Part shown: one piece after another, positions 8,324 to 15,011 of the stretch
Numbering within the stretch: the first letter of the stretch is position 1
Layout: every line of letters starts with the position of its first letter
Source of the DNA: Ghiorsea sp.
Lineage (GTDB): Bacteria > Pseudomonadota > Zetaproteobacteria > Mariprofundales > Mariprofundaceae
Direction: 5' to 3'
NCBI GenBank assembly: GCA_030950765.1
Contig: JAUZQX010000018.1
Location: forward strand, 1 to 15,768
DNA: 15,768 nucleotides
The notes under the pieces: generated by a model
The model's input: the letters and a program-made list of their open reading frames with translations, nothing else
The model's database searches: none
Told to the model about the DNA's origin: nothing
Made by a program: the position numbers and the translations under genes

Positions 8324-9031
8324 ATGTCAGATGCTTTAGCCAAAGACCAACCCATTGTTCGCCTGTCACATATCAGCAAAACCTACCAACAAGGGAAAGT
8401 CCAAGTTCATGCCGTTAACGATGTATCATTGGATATTACGCAGGGCGACTTTGCAGCTTTATGTGGTCCCTCTGGTTCAGGAAAAACAAGTTTACTTAAC
8501 CTTATTGGTGGCTTGGATGTGCCTGATGCAGGAAGCGTATGGATAGATAATGTTAACTTAGCGACATTAAGCCATGCAAAGCTTGCTGAAGTACGCAAGA
8601 ACCGCATTGGTTTTGTGTTTCAGGCATACAACTTGATTCCCGTGATGACTGCATATGAAAATGCAGCATTTGTTTTAGATTTACAGGACATTGACGAAGC
8701 AGAGAAATATCAGCGCGTGATGCAGGTGCTTAAAGATGTTGGGCTTGAAGGTTTGGAACAACGCAGACCCGATGAAATGTCAGGTGGTCAACAGCAGCGC
8801 GTTGCCATTGCCAGAGCCATTGTCACCCGCCCTGCGATTGTACTTGCCGATGAACCCACTGCCAATGTGGACTCAGAAACTGCCAAATCTTTACTCAATA
8901 TGATGGCAGCACTGAATGAACAACAAGGTATTACCTTTTTATTTTCCACCCACGACCAACATGTGATGGATAAAGCCAAACGTATTATCCAAGTGCATGA
9001 TGGTAAAATCGCGGATGACGAACGAAAATAA
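8324..9031 (+). CDS. LolD/MacB-type ABC transporter ATP-binding protein
   Basis: A 235-residue cytoplasmic ATPase that should power the two permeases just upstream. All nucleotide-binding motifs are intact: Walker A GPSGSGKTS at 48-56, the Q-loop Q100 in FVFQAYNL, the ABC signature MSGGQQQRV at 152-160, Walker B AIVLADEPT at 171-179, D-loop NVDS and the switch histidine H210 in STHD. FVFQAYNLIP and SGGQQQRVAIARA are typical of the LolD/MacB/FtsE subclass, and the length fits LolD (about 230). A strong AAAGGAG site lies about 6 nt before the ATG. The stop codon overlaps the start of the barrel gene (TAATG), which ties that outer-membrane protein to the transporter translationally. I do not call it lolD because the operon is not the canonical lolCDE. 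Confidence 0.94.
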   Translation: MSDALAKDQPIVRLSHISKTYQQGKVQVHAVNDVSLDITQGDFAALCGPSGSGKTSLLNLIGGLDVPDAGSVWIDNVNLATLSHAKLAEVRKNRIGFVFQAYNLIPVMTAYENAAFVLDLQDIDEAEKYQRVMQVLKDVGLEGLEQRRPDEMSGGQQQRVAIARAIVTRPAIVLADEPTANVDSETAKSLLNMMAALNEQQGITFLFSTHDQHVMDKAKRIIQVHDGKIADDERK

Positions 9032-10074
9032 TGTGCAATTGGTTTATTTTTATGAGCTTATTGCTCGCCCCCATAAACGCTGCCTATGCATTTTATGCCT
9101 CAGAATCCGATGACCTCAGTCAGCAAGCACTAGGGTTGTTTCTAACGGGGGTCGGTTCTATAGATGCTGTAAACACAAACTTTTTATCTACGCGACTAAT
9201 GTATGATGCAGATTTCAACAACTGGCACTTGGAATACCAACAAATATGGCAGCAAACCCATAGCAAAAACAATAATACCGACCAAACCCAAGCAGACAGG
9301 CTCAATATCAGTTTTAATAATGAGCAGTTTTACCTCAAAGTCGGGCGACAAGCCGTTAGCCTTGCCACAACTTTTTATTTTAGCCCCAACGACTTTTTTG
9401 CACCGTTTACCATACAAAGCCTGAACCGTGACTTTAAACAAGGCGTTGATGCCGTATATTCAGAACTTCAGTTGGGTAGGTTTGCGGGCGAACTTTCCAC
9501 ACTTTCATTGATTTTGGTCAACAACCAAGGTGAAAACCTCAACAGCTCATCCATTTTACGTTTTGAATCAACTTTGGACAATATCAGTTGGATGATGTTT
9601 ATGGGAGAGCTCAACCAAACAGCATTTTCTTCGCAGCAAGTGTTCGGTGGCAGCCTGCAAGCTGACCTATTGGATAACCTTGGTATCCGTGCAGAAGGGC
9701 ACAGGAGCAAACAAGCTGGGCAAGATACAAGTGAATGGGTGTTCGGCTTAGAACAGCGTCTTAATGCCGATACAACATGGAGTGCCGAATGGTTTTATCA
9801 TGGTGCAGCAGCCATCACCCCACACTTACCTTATGCAGGCAAACAATACCTTGCATTGGGTTTAAACTATCAGTTTACGCCCCTGCTTTTGGCAAACTTC
9901 AGTATAGTCCGAAATATGGATGACCAATCCCAACTCAACACCGCATATATAAATTATTCATTATCCGATGAAAGCACCGTCAATCTATCCGTTTTATTGC
10001 CTAATGGTAAAAACACCGCCGAATTCGGCTTATACCCCAAAGTCTATGCCTTGGATTTTCAAATATATTTTTAA
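9031..10074 (+). CDS. Predicted outer-membrane beta-barrel protein of the ABC operon
   Basis: A 347-residue protein that I do not recognise as a named family. A signal peptide covers residues 1-20 (AYA cleavage site). The mature part is rich in alternating hydrophobic-polar strands with aromatic ends, and the last residues, ALDFQIYF, end in phenylalanine, the outer-membrane barrel insertion signal. A segment near 104-126 (VGRQAV, then FYFSPNDFFAPF) resembles the GRQ...P.D.F.P motif of several porin-like barrels, such as DUF1302- or alginate-export-type proteins. There are no cysteines after the signal region, so it is not a lipoprotein. Its ATG overlaps the ATPase stop by one base, so it is translationally coupled. 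Placed here, it may receive or export the cargo of the ABC/LolA-like system. The stop overlaps the convergent trhO stop region by 4 bp. Confidence 0.8.
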   Translation: MCNWFIFMSLLLAPINAAYAFYASESDDLSQQALGLFLTGVGSIDAVNTNFLSTRLMYDADFNNWHLEYQQIWQQTHSKNNNTDQTQADRLNISFNNEQFYLKVGRQAVSLATTFYFSPNDFFAPFTIQSLNRDFKQGVDAVYSELQLGRFAGELSTLSLILVNNQGENLNSSSILRFESTLDNISWMMFMGELNQTAFSSQQVFGGSLQADLLDNLGIRAEGHRSKQAGQDTSEWVFGLEQRLNADTTWSAEWFYHGAAAITPHLPYAGKQYLALGLNYQFTPLLLANFSIVRNMDDQSQLNTAYINYSLSDESTVNLSVLLPNGKNTAEFGLYPKVYALDFQIYF

Positions 10075-11075
10075 CGGTGTTGCTTCTTACGGTGTTTGAG
10101 CAAATGGTTGGGCACTTTTGCCCCTAAAGCTCGCTTTTGCTCCAATTTTCTACGCTGAGCATCTTTAAGCGACATGCCTAAATGCGCTTCCCCCCGCTGT
10201 CTTGCCAAGGTTTCTTGTTTATGCCGTTCTTCTAGGCTGCTTATTTTTTCAGGTGTCAGCACATCATAGCACCTGTCACAACATATGCCTTCACGGTAAT
10301 GTTCACTCTTCCTGTCTTGTAGACTTAACGGCCAGCGACAACCACGGCAAAGCTGATACTCGCCTTGTTTTAAGCCATGTTTAACGGCTGTTCTGTCATC
10401 AAAGACAAAACATTCGCCTTCCCACAAGCTTTCTTCCTCTGGCACTTCTTCCAAATACTTGAGAATACCACCCTTAAGATGGTAAACCTCTTCATAACCT
10501 TGTTGTAGCATATAGGATGATGCTTTCTCACAGCGAATACCACCCGTGCAAAACATGGCGACTTTTTTATGTTTTTTGGGGTCGCAGTTTTTCTCAACAT
10601 ATTCAGGAAACTCGCGGAATGTGTCAGTTTTCGGGTCAATCGCACCTTTAAATGTTCCGATTTCATATTCATAATCATTGCGTGTGTCCAACACCAATAC
10701 ATCTGGGTCAGTAATAATTGCATTCCAATCTTGCGGATTCACATAAGTACCCACACATACATTTGGGTTTACGCCATCAATACCAATCGTCACGATTTCT
10801 TTTTTTAGCTTCACCTTCATGCGGTAAAAAGGTTTATCATTTGTATATGACTCCTTGTATTCCAAGGCTTCTAAACGTGGATCATCACGCAAAAACTTTA
10901 ACAAATCATCAATATCCTGCCGTGAACCCGCCACCGTGCCATTGATACCTTCGGATGCAAGCAATAACGAGCCTTTAATTTCATGGCCATCACAAAACGC
11001 CTGCAATGGTTCACGCATATCTTTAAAGTCTTCTAATGTCGCAAAATGATAAAGTGCAGCTACAACAGTTTTCAT
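10071..11075 (-). CDS. trhO: tRNA uridine-34 hydroxylase, rhodanese family (TrhO/YceA)
   Basis: Oxygen-dependent enzyme that makes 5-hydroxyuridine at wobble position 34 of certain tRNAs, the first step to cmo5U/mcmo5U. The 334-residue protein has the N-terminal TrhO domain (ALYHF at 7-11, LLLASEGINGTVAG at 37-50), a rhodanese domain with LDTRNDYEYEIGTFKGA (129-145), and the active-site loop FCTGGIRCEKAS with the key cysteine C176. A cysteine-rich tail (C243, C246, C265, C266, C269) and a basic C-terminus follow. I place the start at 11075, since the family begins with a VAALYHF-like strand and an AAAGGT site lies about 7 nt upstream; an in-frame ATG at 11120 would add 15 residues of poor family fit. 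The cysteine pattern of the tail could bind metal. A near-consensus promoter lies upstream. Confidence 0.93.
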   Translation of the reverse strand: MKTVVAALYHFATLEDFKDMREPLQAFCDGHEIKGSLLLASEGINGTVAGSRQDIDDLLKFLRDDPRLEALEYKESYTNDKPFYRMKVKLKKEIVTIGIDGVNPNVCVGTYVNPQDWNAIITDPDVLVLDTRNDYEYEIGTFKGAIDPKTDTFREFPEYVEKNCDPKKHKKVAMFCTGGIRCEKASSYMLQQGYEEVYHLKGGILKYLEEVPEEESLWEGECFVFDDRTAVKHGLKQGEYQLCRGCRWPLSLQDRKSEHYREGICCDRCYDVLTPEKISSLEERHKQETLARQRGEAHLGMSLKDAQRRKLEQKRALGAKVPNHLLKHRKKQHR

Positions 11076-11140
11076 TGGTTTACCTTTAATCCATAAATCT
11101 AATGCGGGTAATAATACCATGTCATTTCCGCTTGTCTAAA

Positions 11141-11170
11141 GTTGTAGCTTATTACCTGACTTGGTGTCAA
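11141..11170 (-). promoter_or_regulatory. Probable sigma70-type promoter of trhO
   Basis: Reading the minus strand, a perfect -35 TTGACA (11165-11170) is followed after 18 bp by TACAAC (11141-11146), a 4/6 match to the -10. Transcription would start near 11134, about 59 nt upstream of the preferred trhO start. Confidence 0.6.
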
Positions 11171-11177
11171 AGCTACA
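11143..11177. promoter_or_regulatory. 8-bp inverted repeat overlapping the trhO promoter (candidate operator)
   Basis: TGTAGCTT (11143-11150) and its exact reverse complement AAGCTACA (11170-11177) flank a 19-bp spacer. The left arm overlaps the predicted -10 and the right arm abuts the -35, so a dimeric regulator bound here would block RNA polymerase. No U-tract follows, which argues against a terminator. Confidence 0.4.
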
Positions 11178-11210
11178 GCCTGCAAAAACGGCAGCTTACT
11201 TGCTTAAGTT

Positions 11211-11220
11211 CATAGCTATG
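11211..11220. promoter_or_regulatory. 10-bp palindrome upstream of the GGDEF gene
   Basis: CATAGCTATG is a perfect 10-bp palindrome ending 23 bp before the ATG at 11244. It lies where a promoter or operator for the diguanylate cyclase gene would be expected. I see no convincing -10/-35 pair around it, and palindromes of this size do occur by chance. Confidence 0.25.
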
Positions 11221-11243
11221 CATCTATCAATCATTGAGGACTT

Positions 11244-12503
11244 ATGAAAAAGAACATCATCCTTATCGTGGATGAAATGGCATTTGTACAAAAAGCGATT
11301 AAAAAACGTATCTTAAAAGAACTAACTTTTGAGGTTGTTGTCGCCAGCTGTAAAGCGGAAGCTTGTATGATGGCAGAACGTCTACACCAAGACATTTTTG
11401 TCAGCATCATAAGCTTAGAACTTTCGGATGATCCTGAGCAAAACATTGTGGATGATTTTGCGCAGCTGAATATCCCTCAAATTATATTTAGTGGTAAGTT
11501 TGACCTTGAGCTTAGGCAAAAACTACTGCAAAAACCAATTATTGATTATATTCCTCAAGAAGGCAGCAGCAGTTTACATTATTTATTGGCACTTCTGCAT
11601 CGTTTGCTAGCCAACCAAAGTTTGTCAGCACTTATCATTGATGACTCTAAAGCCGCACAACGTTTTTTCTCAAATATGCTAGAAAAAATGATGATACCCT
11701 GTCATACTATTGGTGACCCCATACAAGCCTTGGATCTATTGTATAAAGATCCTGATCAATTCAGCCTACTTTTGATTGATTATGCCATGCCTGAAATGAA
11801 CGGTGTTGAGCTAATTTTAGAATTACAAAAACATATGGATATTAGCAACAAAGCCATCATTGGTATATCGGGTGAAAATAATCATGCACTTACAGCACAC
11901 TTCCTTAAAGCTGGCGCCAATGATTTCTTATATAAATCTAGCTCTTATGAAGAGTTTATTTGTAGAATATCCCAATCTCTCAATCGGATTGAACAAGTCG
12001 CTAAACTCACCCGTGTTGCCAGTACAGACTTCTTAACAGGTTTGCGCAATCGCCGCGCCTTATTCGATGTTGGTAATATGTTTTGGCAGCTCACTCAACG
12101 GGAAAATAGTCAAAATCTCTGTGTATGTATGCTGGATATTGATTATTTTAAAAAAATTAATGATACCTATGGTCATGATACGGGTGATTTGGTGCTGCAA
12201 CATATCGCTGAAATCCTTAATGACAGCTTTCGTAAAACAGATTTGATCGCTCGTTATGGTGGCGAAGAGTTTTGTATTGTATTGCAGAAATCCAATGAAG
12301 CATTGGCTCTCCAATTGATGAATACACTGCGCAATAGCATTGCGGCGCATACATTTTTCATCGAAGAAACACCGATTCAGGTGACTGTCAGCATTGGTAT
12401 TTGCTCCGAATTATCTACTTCACTCGAATCCATGATTAATATTGCTGACCAACGTTTATACCTTGCAAAAGAGCGCGGTAGAAATCGTGTCGTTGTCGCC
12501 TAA
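11244..12503 (+). CDS. Diguanylate cyclase with tandem receiver domains (PleD-like)
   Basis: A 419-residue cytoplasmic protein laid out as receiver 1 (about 4-120), receiver 2 (about 128-245) and GGDEF domain (about 255-419). Receiver 2 is intact: acidic pocket D133-D134, phospho-acceptor D179 in IDYAMPEMNG, S209 and K231. Receiver 1 has lost the acceptor (S57 in the D position) and the lysine, so it probably serves dimerisation only. The GGDEF domain has STDFLTGLRNRRAL, LDIDYFKKINDTYGHD and GGEEF (339-343), so it should make c-di-GMP from two GTP. RxxD (RKTD, 330-333) five residues before GGEEF is the product-inhibition site. The layout matches PleD of Caulobacter, with the degenerate receiver first rather than second. 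GAGGA precedes the ATG. No histidine kinase is encoded nearby. It converges with rnhB, stop codons 2 bp apart. Confidence 0.93.
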   Translation: MKKNIILIVDEMAFVQKAIKKRILKELTFEVVVASCKAEACMMAERLHQDIFVSIISLELSDDPEQNIVDDFAQLNIPQIIFSGKFDLELRQKLLQKPIIDYIPQEGSSSLHYLLALLHRLLANQSLSALIIDDSKAAQRFFSNMLEKMMIPCHTIGDPIQALDLLYKDPDQFSLLLIDYAMPEMNGVELILELQKHMDISNKAIIGISGENNHALTAHFLKAGANDFLYKSSSYEEFICRISQSLNRIEQVAKLTRVASTDFLTGLRNRRALFDVGNMFWQLTQRENSQNLCVCMLDIDYFKKINDTYGHDTGDLVLQHIAEILNDSFRKTDLIARYGGEEFCIVLQKSNEALALQLMNTLRNSIAAHTFFIEETPIQVTVSIGICSELSTSLESMINIADQRLYLAKERGRNRVVVA

Positions 12504-12505
12504 GA

Positions 12506-13087
12506 TTAAAACAAACGAGGCTGTGCTAGCAATTTAGCTATAGGTGCAAAGGTTTTCCTATGAATGGGACAAGCGCCATATTGTTTTAACGCATCCATGT
12601 GTGCTTTGGTGCCATAACCTTTATGTTTGGCAAAGTGATACTGCGGGTATTGATAATCATAGGCGCGCATTAAACGGTCTCGAACTACTTTTGCCATAAT
12701 CGATGCTGCGGCAATATGTTGCACACTATCATCCCCGCCAATAATTGCCGTGGTGGGTGCAGGCATATTATCAGGGACACGATTGCCATCCACTTCAATA
12801 CTGGAAGGTTGAACATTTAAACCTAGAACGGCTTTACGCATAGCTTTCATGGTTGCGTGTAGAATGTTCAGTTCATCAATTTCTTCTAAACCAGCTTGGG
12901 CAACGGCATAACTCACTGCATATTGTTTAATATGGTAATAAAGCTTTAAACGTTTCTTTTCAGATACTTTTTTTGAATCACGGTATTGCCCTAAATATGG
13001 GTCATCAGGTGATAGAATCACTGCCGCAGAAACTACAGGACCAGCGAGTGGGCCGCGCCCAACTTCATCGACACCTGCAATTAACAT
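12506..13087 (-). CDS. rnhB: Ribonuclease HII
   Basis: Cytoplasmic nuclease that cuts the RNA strand of RNA-DNA hybrids and removes single misincorporated ribonucleotides. The 193-residue protein has the family's DEDD catalytic set: D7 and E8 in AGVDEVGRGPLAGPVV, D100 in VDGNRVP, and D119 in GGDDSVQHIAAASI. The KVVRD and HKGYGTKAH motifs follow. Length is typical (about 190-215). The start at 13087 is chosen because AAGGA lies about 7 nt upstream and the family begins right at this point; an in-frame upstream ATG at 13162 would add 25 residues lying wholly inside the upstream VanZ gene. The start overlaps the VanZ-gene stop by 7 bp (ATGTTAA), so the two are translationally coupled. Confidence 0.95.
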   Translation of the reverse strand: MLIAGVDEVGRGPLAGPVVSAAVILSPDDPYLGQYRDSKKVSEKKRLKLYYHIKQYAVSYAVAQAGLEEIDELNILHATMKAMRKAVLGLNVQPSSIEVDGNRVPDNMPAPTTAIIGGDDSVQHIAAASIMAKVVRDRLMRAYDYQYPQYHFAKHKGYGTKAHMDALKQYGACPIHRKTFAPIAKLLAQPRLF

Positions 13088-13458
13088 GTTTGATTCCTTT
13101 GTCTTGTTTTCCATGACCAGTACAGCACTGCCAAACTCGCACCCAATATATCCGCCAACCAATCCAATATGCTAGCTGTGCGTCCTACAATGAATGATTG
13201 ATGGTATTCATCACTTGCAGCATACAAAGCGACAAATATGAGAACTGCTGTGATTTGTATATGTAGCGGATTATGCCAATGCGAAAAATACCGCCATGTT
13301 AATGTAGCAAGCACAGCATAAACCAAAAGGTGCACAAACTTATCTTGCTGCTGATAAGGTAAGTTGACAAGCAATGTTGCTTGGTGTGATGCGTAAAATA
13401 TCGCAGCACAAAAGAGTACCAACAATATGGCATCACGATTAACACTGTACAAATTCAT
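13081..13458 (-). CDS. VanZ-family integral membrane protein
   Basis: A 125-residue inner-membrane protein with about four helices (near 9-26, 41-56, 68-84 and 95-113). It has the VanZ-family motifs DKFVHLLVYAVLATLTWR (39-56) and DEYHQSFIVGRTASILDWLADILGA (82-106), where the D-E-x-x-Q, GR and D residues are the conserved positions. Family members are small membrane proteins, the founding one being linked to teicoplanin resistance; most chromosomal copies have no known function. The ATG at 13456-13458 is preceded by GAGG only 1 nt away, an unusually tight spacing, and just before that by the T-tract of a terminator. The gene overlaps rnhB by 7 bp. It is not evidence of vancomycin resistance. 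Confidence 0.85.
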   Translation of the reverse strand: MNLYSVNRDAILLVLFCAAIFYASHQATLLVNLPYQQQDKFVHLLVYAVLATLTWRYFSHWHNPLHIQITAVLIFVALYAASDEYHQSFIVGRTASILDWLADILGASLAVLYWSWKTRQRNQTC

Positions 13459-13463
13459 ACCTC

Positions 13464-13497
13464 AAAAAAAGACCGACAAGGCAAAACCATGTCGGTC
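13464..13497 (-). terminator. Intrinsic terminator after nuoN
   Basis: Read on the minus strand, GACCGACA pairs with TGTCGGTC (8 bp), then two inner C-G pairs separated by one mismatch, around a 5-nt loop, followed at once by seven T residues. It ends the complex I operon 38 bp after the nuoN stop. The T-tract runs into the ribosome-binding site of the VanZ gene, so that gene needs read-through or a promoter I cannot see. Confidence 0.85.
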
Positions 13498-13534
13498 AAA
13501 TAGCTTAAAAGAACCTTACCTGAATGAATAATAC

Positions 13535-14998
13535 TTAAACAAAACCAGCCAGTGCCAGTTTACAAATTTGCATAACAGGGTCTGGATACAAACCAATCGC
13601 CACAATAACAACTGTTGAAAGCCCAACAGTAACTTGTAACGGTACACTCTTGGCAAAATTAAAGCTTACGCGTTCTTCATCAAAGTACATGTATTTAACA
13701 ATACGAATATAATAAAACGCACCAATGGCTGAGAATAACACACCCAAAGTCGCCAATACAATATGACCTTGCTCAATCACTGCCATAAACACTGCATATT
13801 TTGCCCAGAAACCACCAAGGAATGGGATTCCAGCCATAGAGAACATCAGTAAACCCATGGCCAAAGCATAACCTGGACGAACTTTAGATAACCCCGCAAA
13901 ATCATCCAATAACTCACCCTGAATATCATCTCTACGCATCATGATAATAATGGCAAATACACCCATGGTCATAAACAAATAAATGGTCATATAAATCATA
14001 ATGACCGTATAACCCTGCATGGTGCCAGCAATCATACCCAAAAGAATGAAACCAACATGACCGATAGTAGAATATGCCAACATACGTTTGATATTACGTT
14101 GGGCAATCGCTGCAATATTACCCACTGCCATAGACAACACAGCAAAGAAGATAAGAATGGTTGTATATTCAGCTTGCAAACTTGGGAAAACTTCGACCAA
14201 AATACGCATGAATACAATCAAACCTGCAACTTTTGGTGCCACCGACATAAATGCAGTGATGGGTGTAGGTGCACCTTCATAAGCATCAGGAGTCCACATA
14301 TGGAATGGTGCAACCGATACTTTAAACGCCAAACCAGCCAAGACAAACAACATACCTGTTAGCACAGCTAATCGCTCATTTTCACCACTGGCTGAAATAA
14401 TGTCACCCATTTCAGTAAAGAAGAAACTACCCGTGGTGCCGTACAAGAATGTTAAGCCGTAGAGCAACATACATGAAGATAATGCACCAAGGATGAAATA
14501 TTTCAGAGAAGCTTCAGTTGAGCGCAATACATCGCGCTGATAACCCACCAATACATAAACCGACAATGCCATAAGCTCTAAACCAAGGTACATAATAACA
14601 AAGTTATTGGATGAAACCATCAACATCATACCCAATAGTGCAAATAACATCAGTGTATAATATTCACCTACATTTGCTAAATCTTTAACATAATTCAATG
14701 ATAATAACATACCAAAAACTGTGGCTACAATCATTAACAACTTAGCATAAGTGGCAAGTGGATCCAATAAAAAGTAACCATAAAATGTATGTTGATGCTC
14801 AGAACCTGACACATAAAGTAATGCAGCACCTACAGCTACAACTGATACAATCGATGTCCAAGCCACAATATTTTGTCGTGCTTTAGAAATAAACACGCTC
14901 ATTAACAATGTGACCATACCCATCACTGCTAAAATAATTTCTGGGAGTATCAGCTCTAAATGTTGGGGAAACGGGAAGGGAAAAACTACCTCAGCCAT
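13535..14998 (-). CDS. nuoN: NADH-quinone oxidoreductase subunit N
   Basis: Inner-membrane, proton-pumping antiporter-like subunit of respiratory complex I. The 487-residue protein is almost all hydrophobic helices (about 14 expected). It carries the charged residues of the pumping channel: E141 in LGLELMALSVYVL, K226 in GLAFKVSVAPFHMWTPDAYEGAP, K256 in SVAPKVAG, and K304 in RNIKRMLAYSTIGHVG. Length agrees with NuoN of E. coli (about 485). The ATG at 14996-14998 is 13 nt after the nuoM stop, with GAGG about 11 nt upstream, a little far. As the last nuo gene, it is followed by a strong terminator, matching the usual nuoA-N order. Confidence 0.97.
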   Translation of the reverse strand: MAEVVFPFPFPQHLELILPEIILAVMGMVTLLMSVFISKARQNIVAWTSIVSVVAVGAALLYVSGSEHQHTFYGYFLLDPLATYAKLLMIVATVFGMLLSLNYVKDLANVGEYYTLMLFALLGMMLMVSSNNFVIMYLGLELMALSVYVLVGYQRDVLRSTEASLKYFILGALSSCMLLYGLTFLYGTTGSFFFTEMGDIISASGENERLAVLTGMLFVLAGLAFKVSVAPFHMWTPDAYEGAPTPITAFMSVAPKVAGLIVFMRILVEVFPSLQAEYTTILIFFAVLSMAVGNIAAIAQRNIKRMLAYSTIGHVGFILLGMIAGTMQGYTVIMIYMTIYLFMTMGVFAIIIMMRRDDIQGELLDDFAGLSKVRPGYALAMGLLMFSMAGIPFLGGFWAKYAVFMAVIEQGHIVLATLGVLFSAIGAFYYIRIVKYMYFDEERVSFNFAKSVPLQVTVGLSTVVIVAIGLYPDPVMQICKLALAGFV

Positions 14999-15011
14999 AA
15001 TATATTAAACC

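Noticed and set aside
10074..10100. Repeated ACGGTGTT near the trhO stop
   Set aside because: It encodes the lysine/arginine/histidine-rich end of TrhO and is explained by coding of similar residues; it is too short to be a repeat element.
11076..11120. N-terminal 15-residue extension of trhO
   Set aside because: The family begins near the VAALYHF strand, the inner ATG has a better AAAGGT site, and the extension has no family-like sequence.
13088..13162. N-terminal extension of rnhB
   Set aside because: It lies completely within the VanZ coding region, and the RNase HII motif AGVDEVGRG normally starts within a few residues of Met, as it does at 13087.
13081..13458. VanZ-like gene as a glycopeptide-resistance determinant
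   Set aside because: Only family-level motifs are present, no vanHAX or vanRS genes are nearby, and Gram-negative chromosomes commonly carry such VanZ-family genes.
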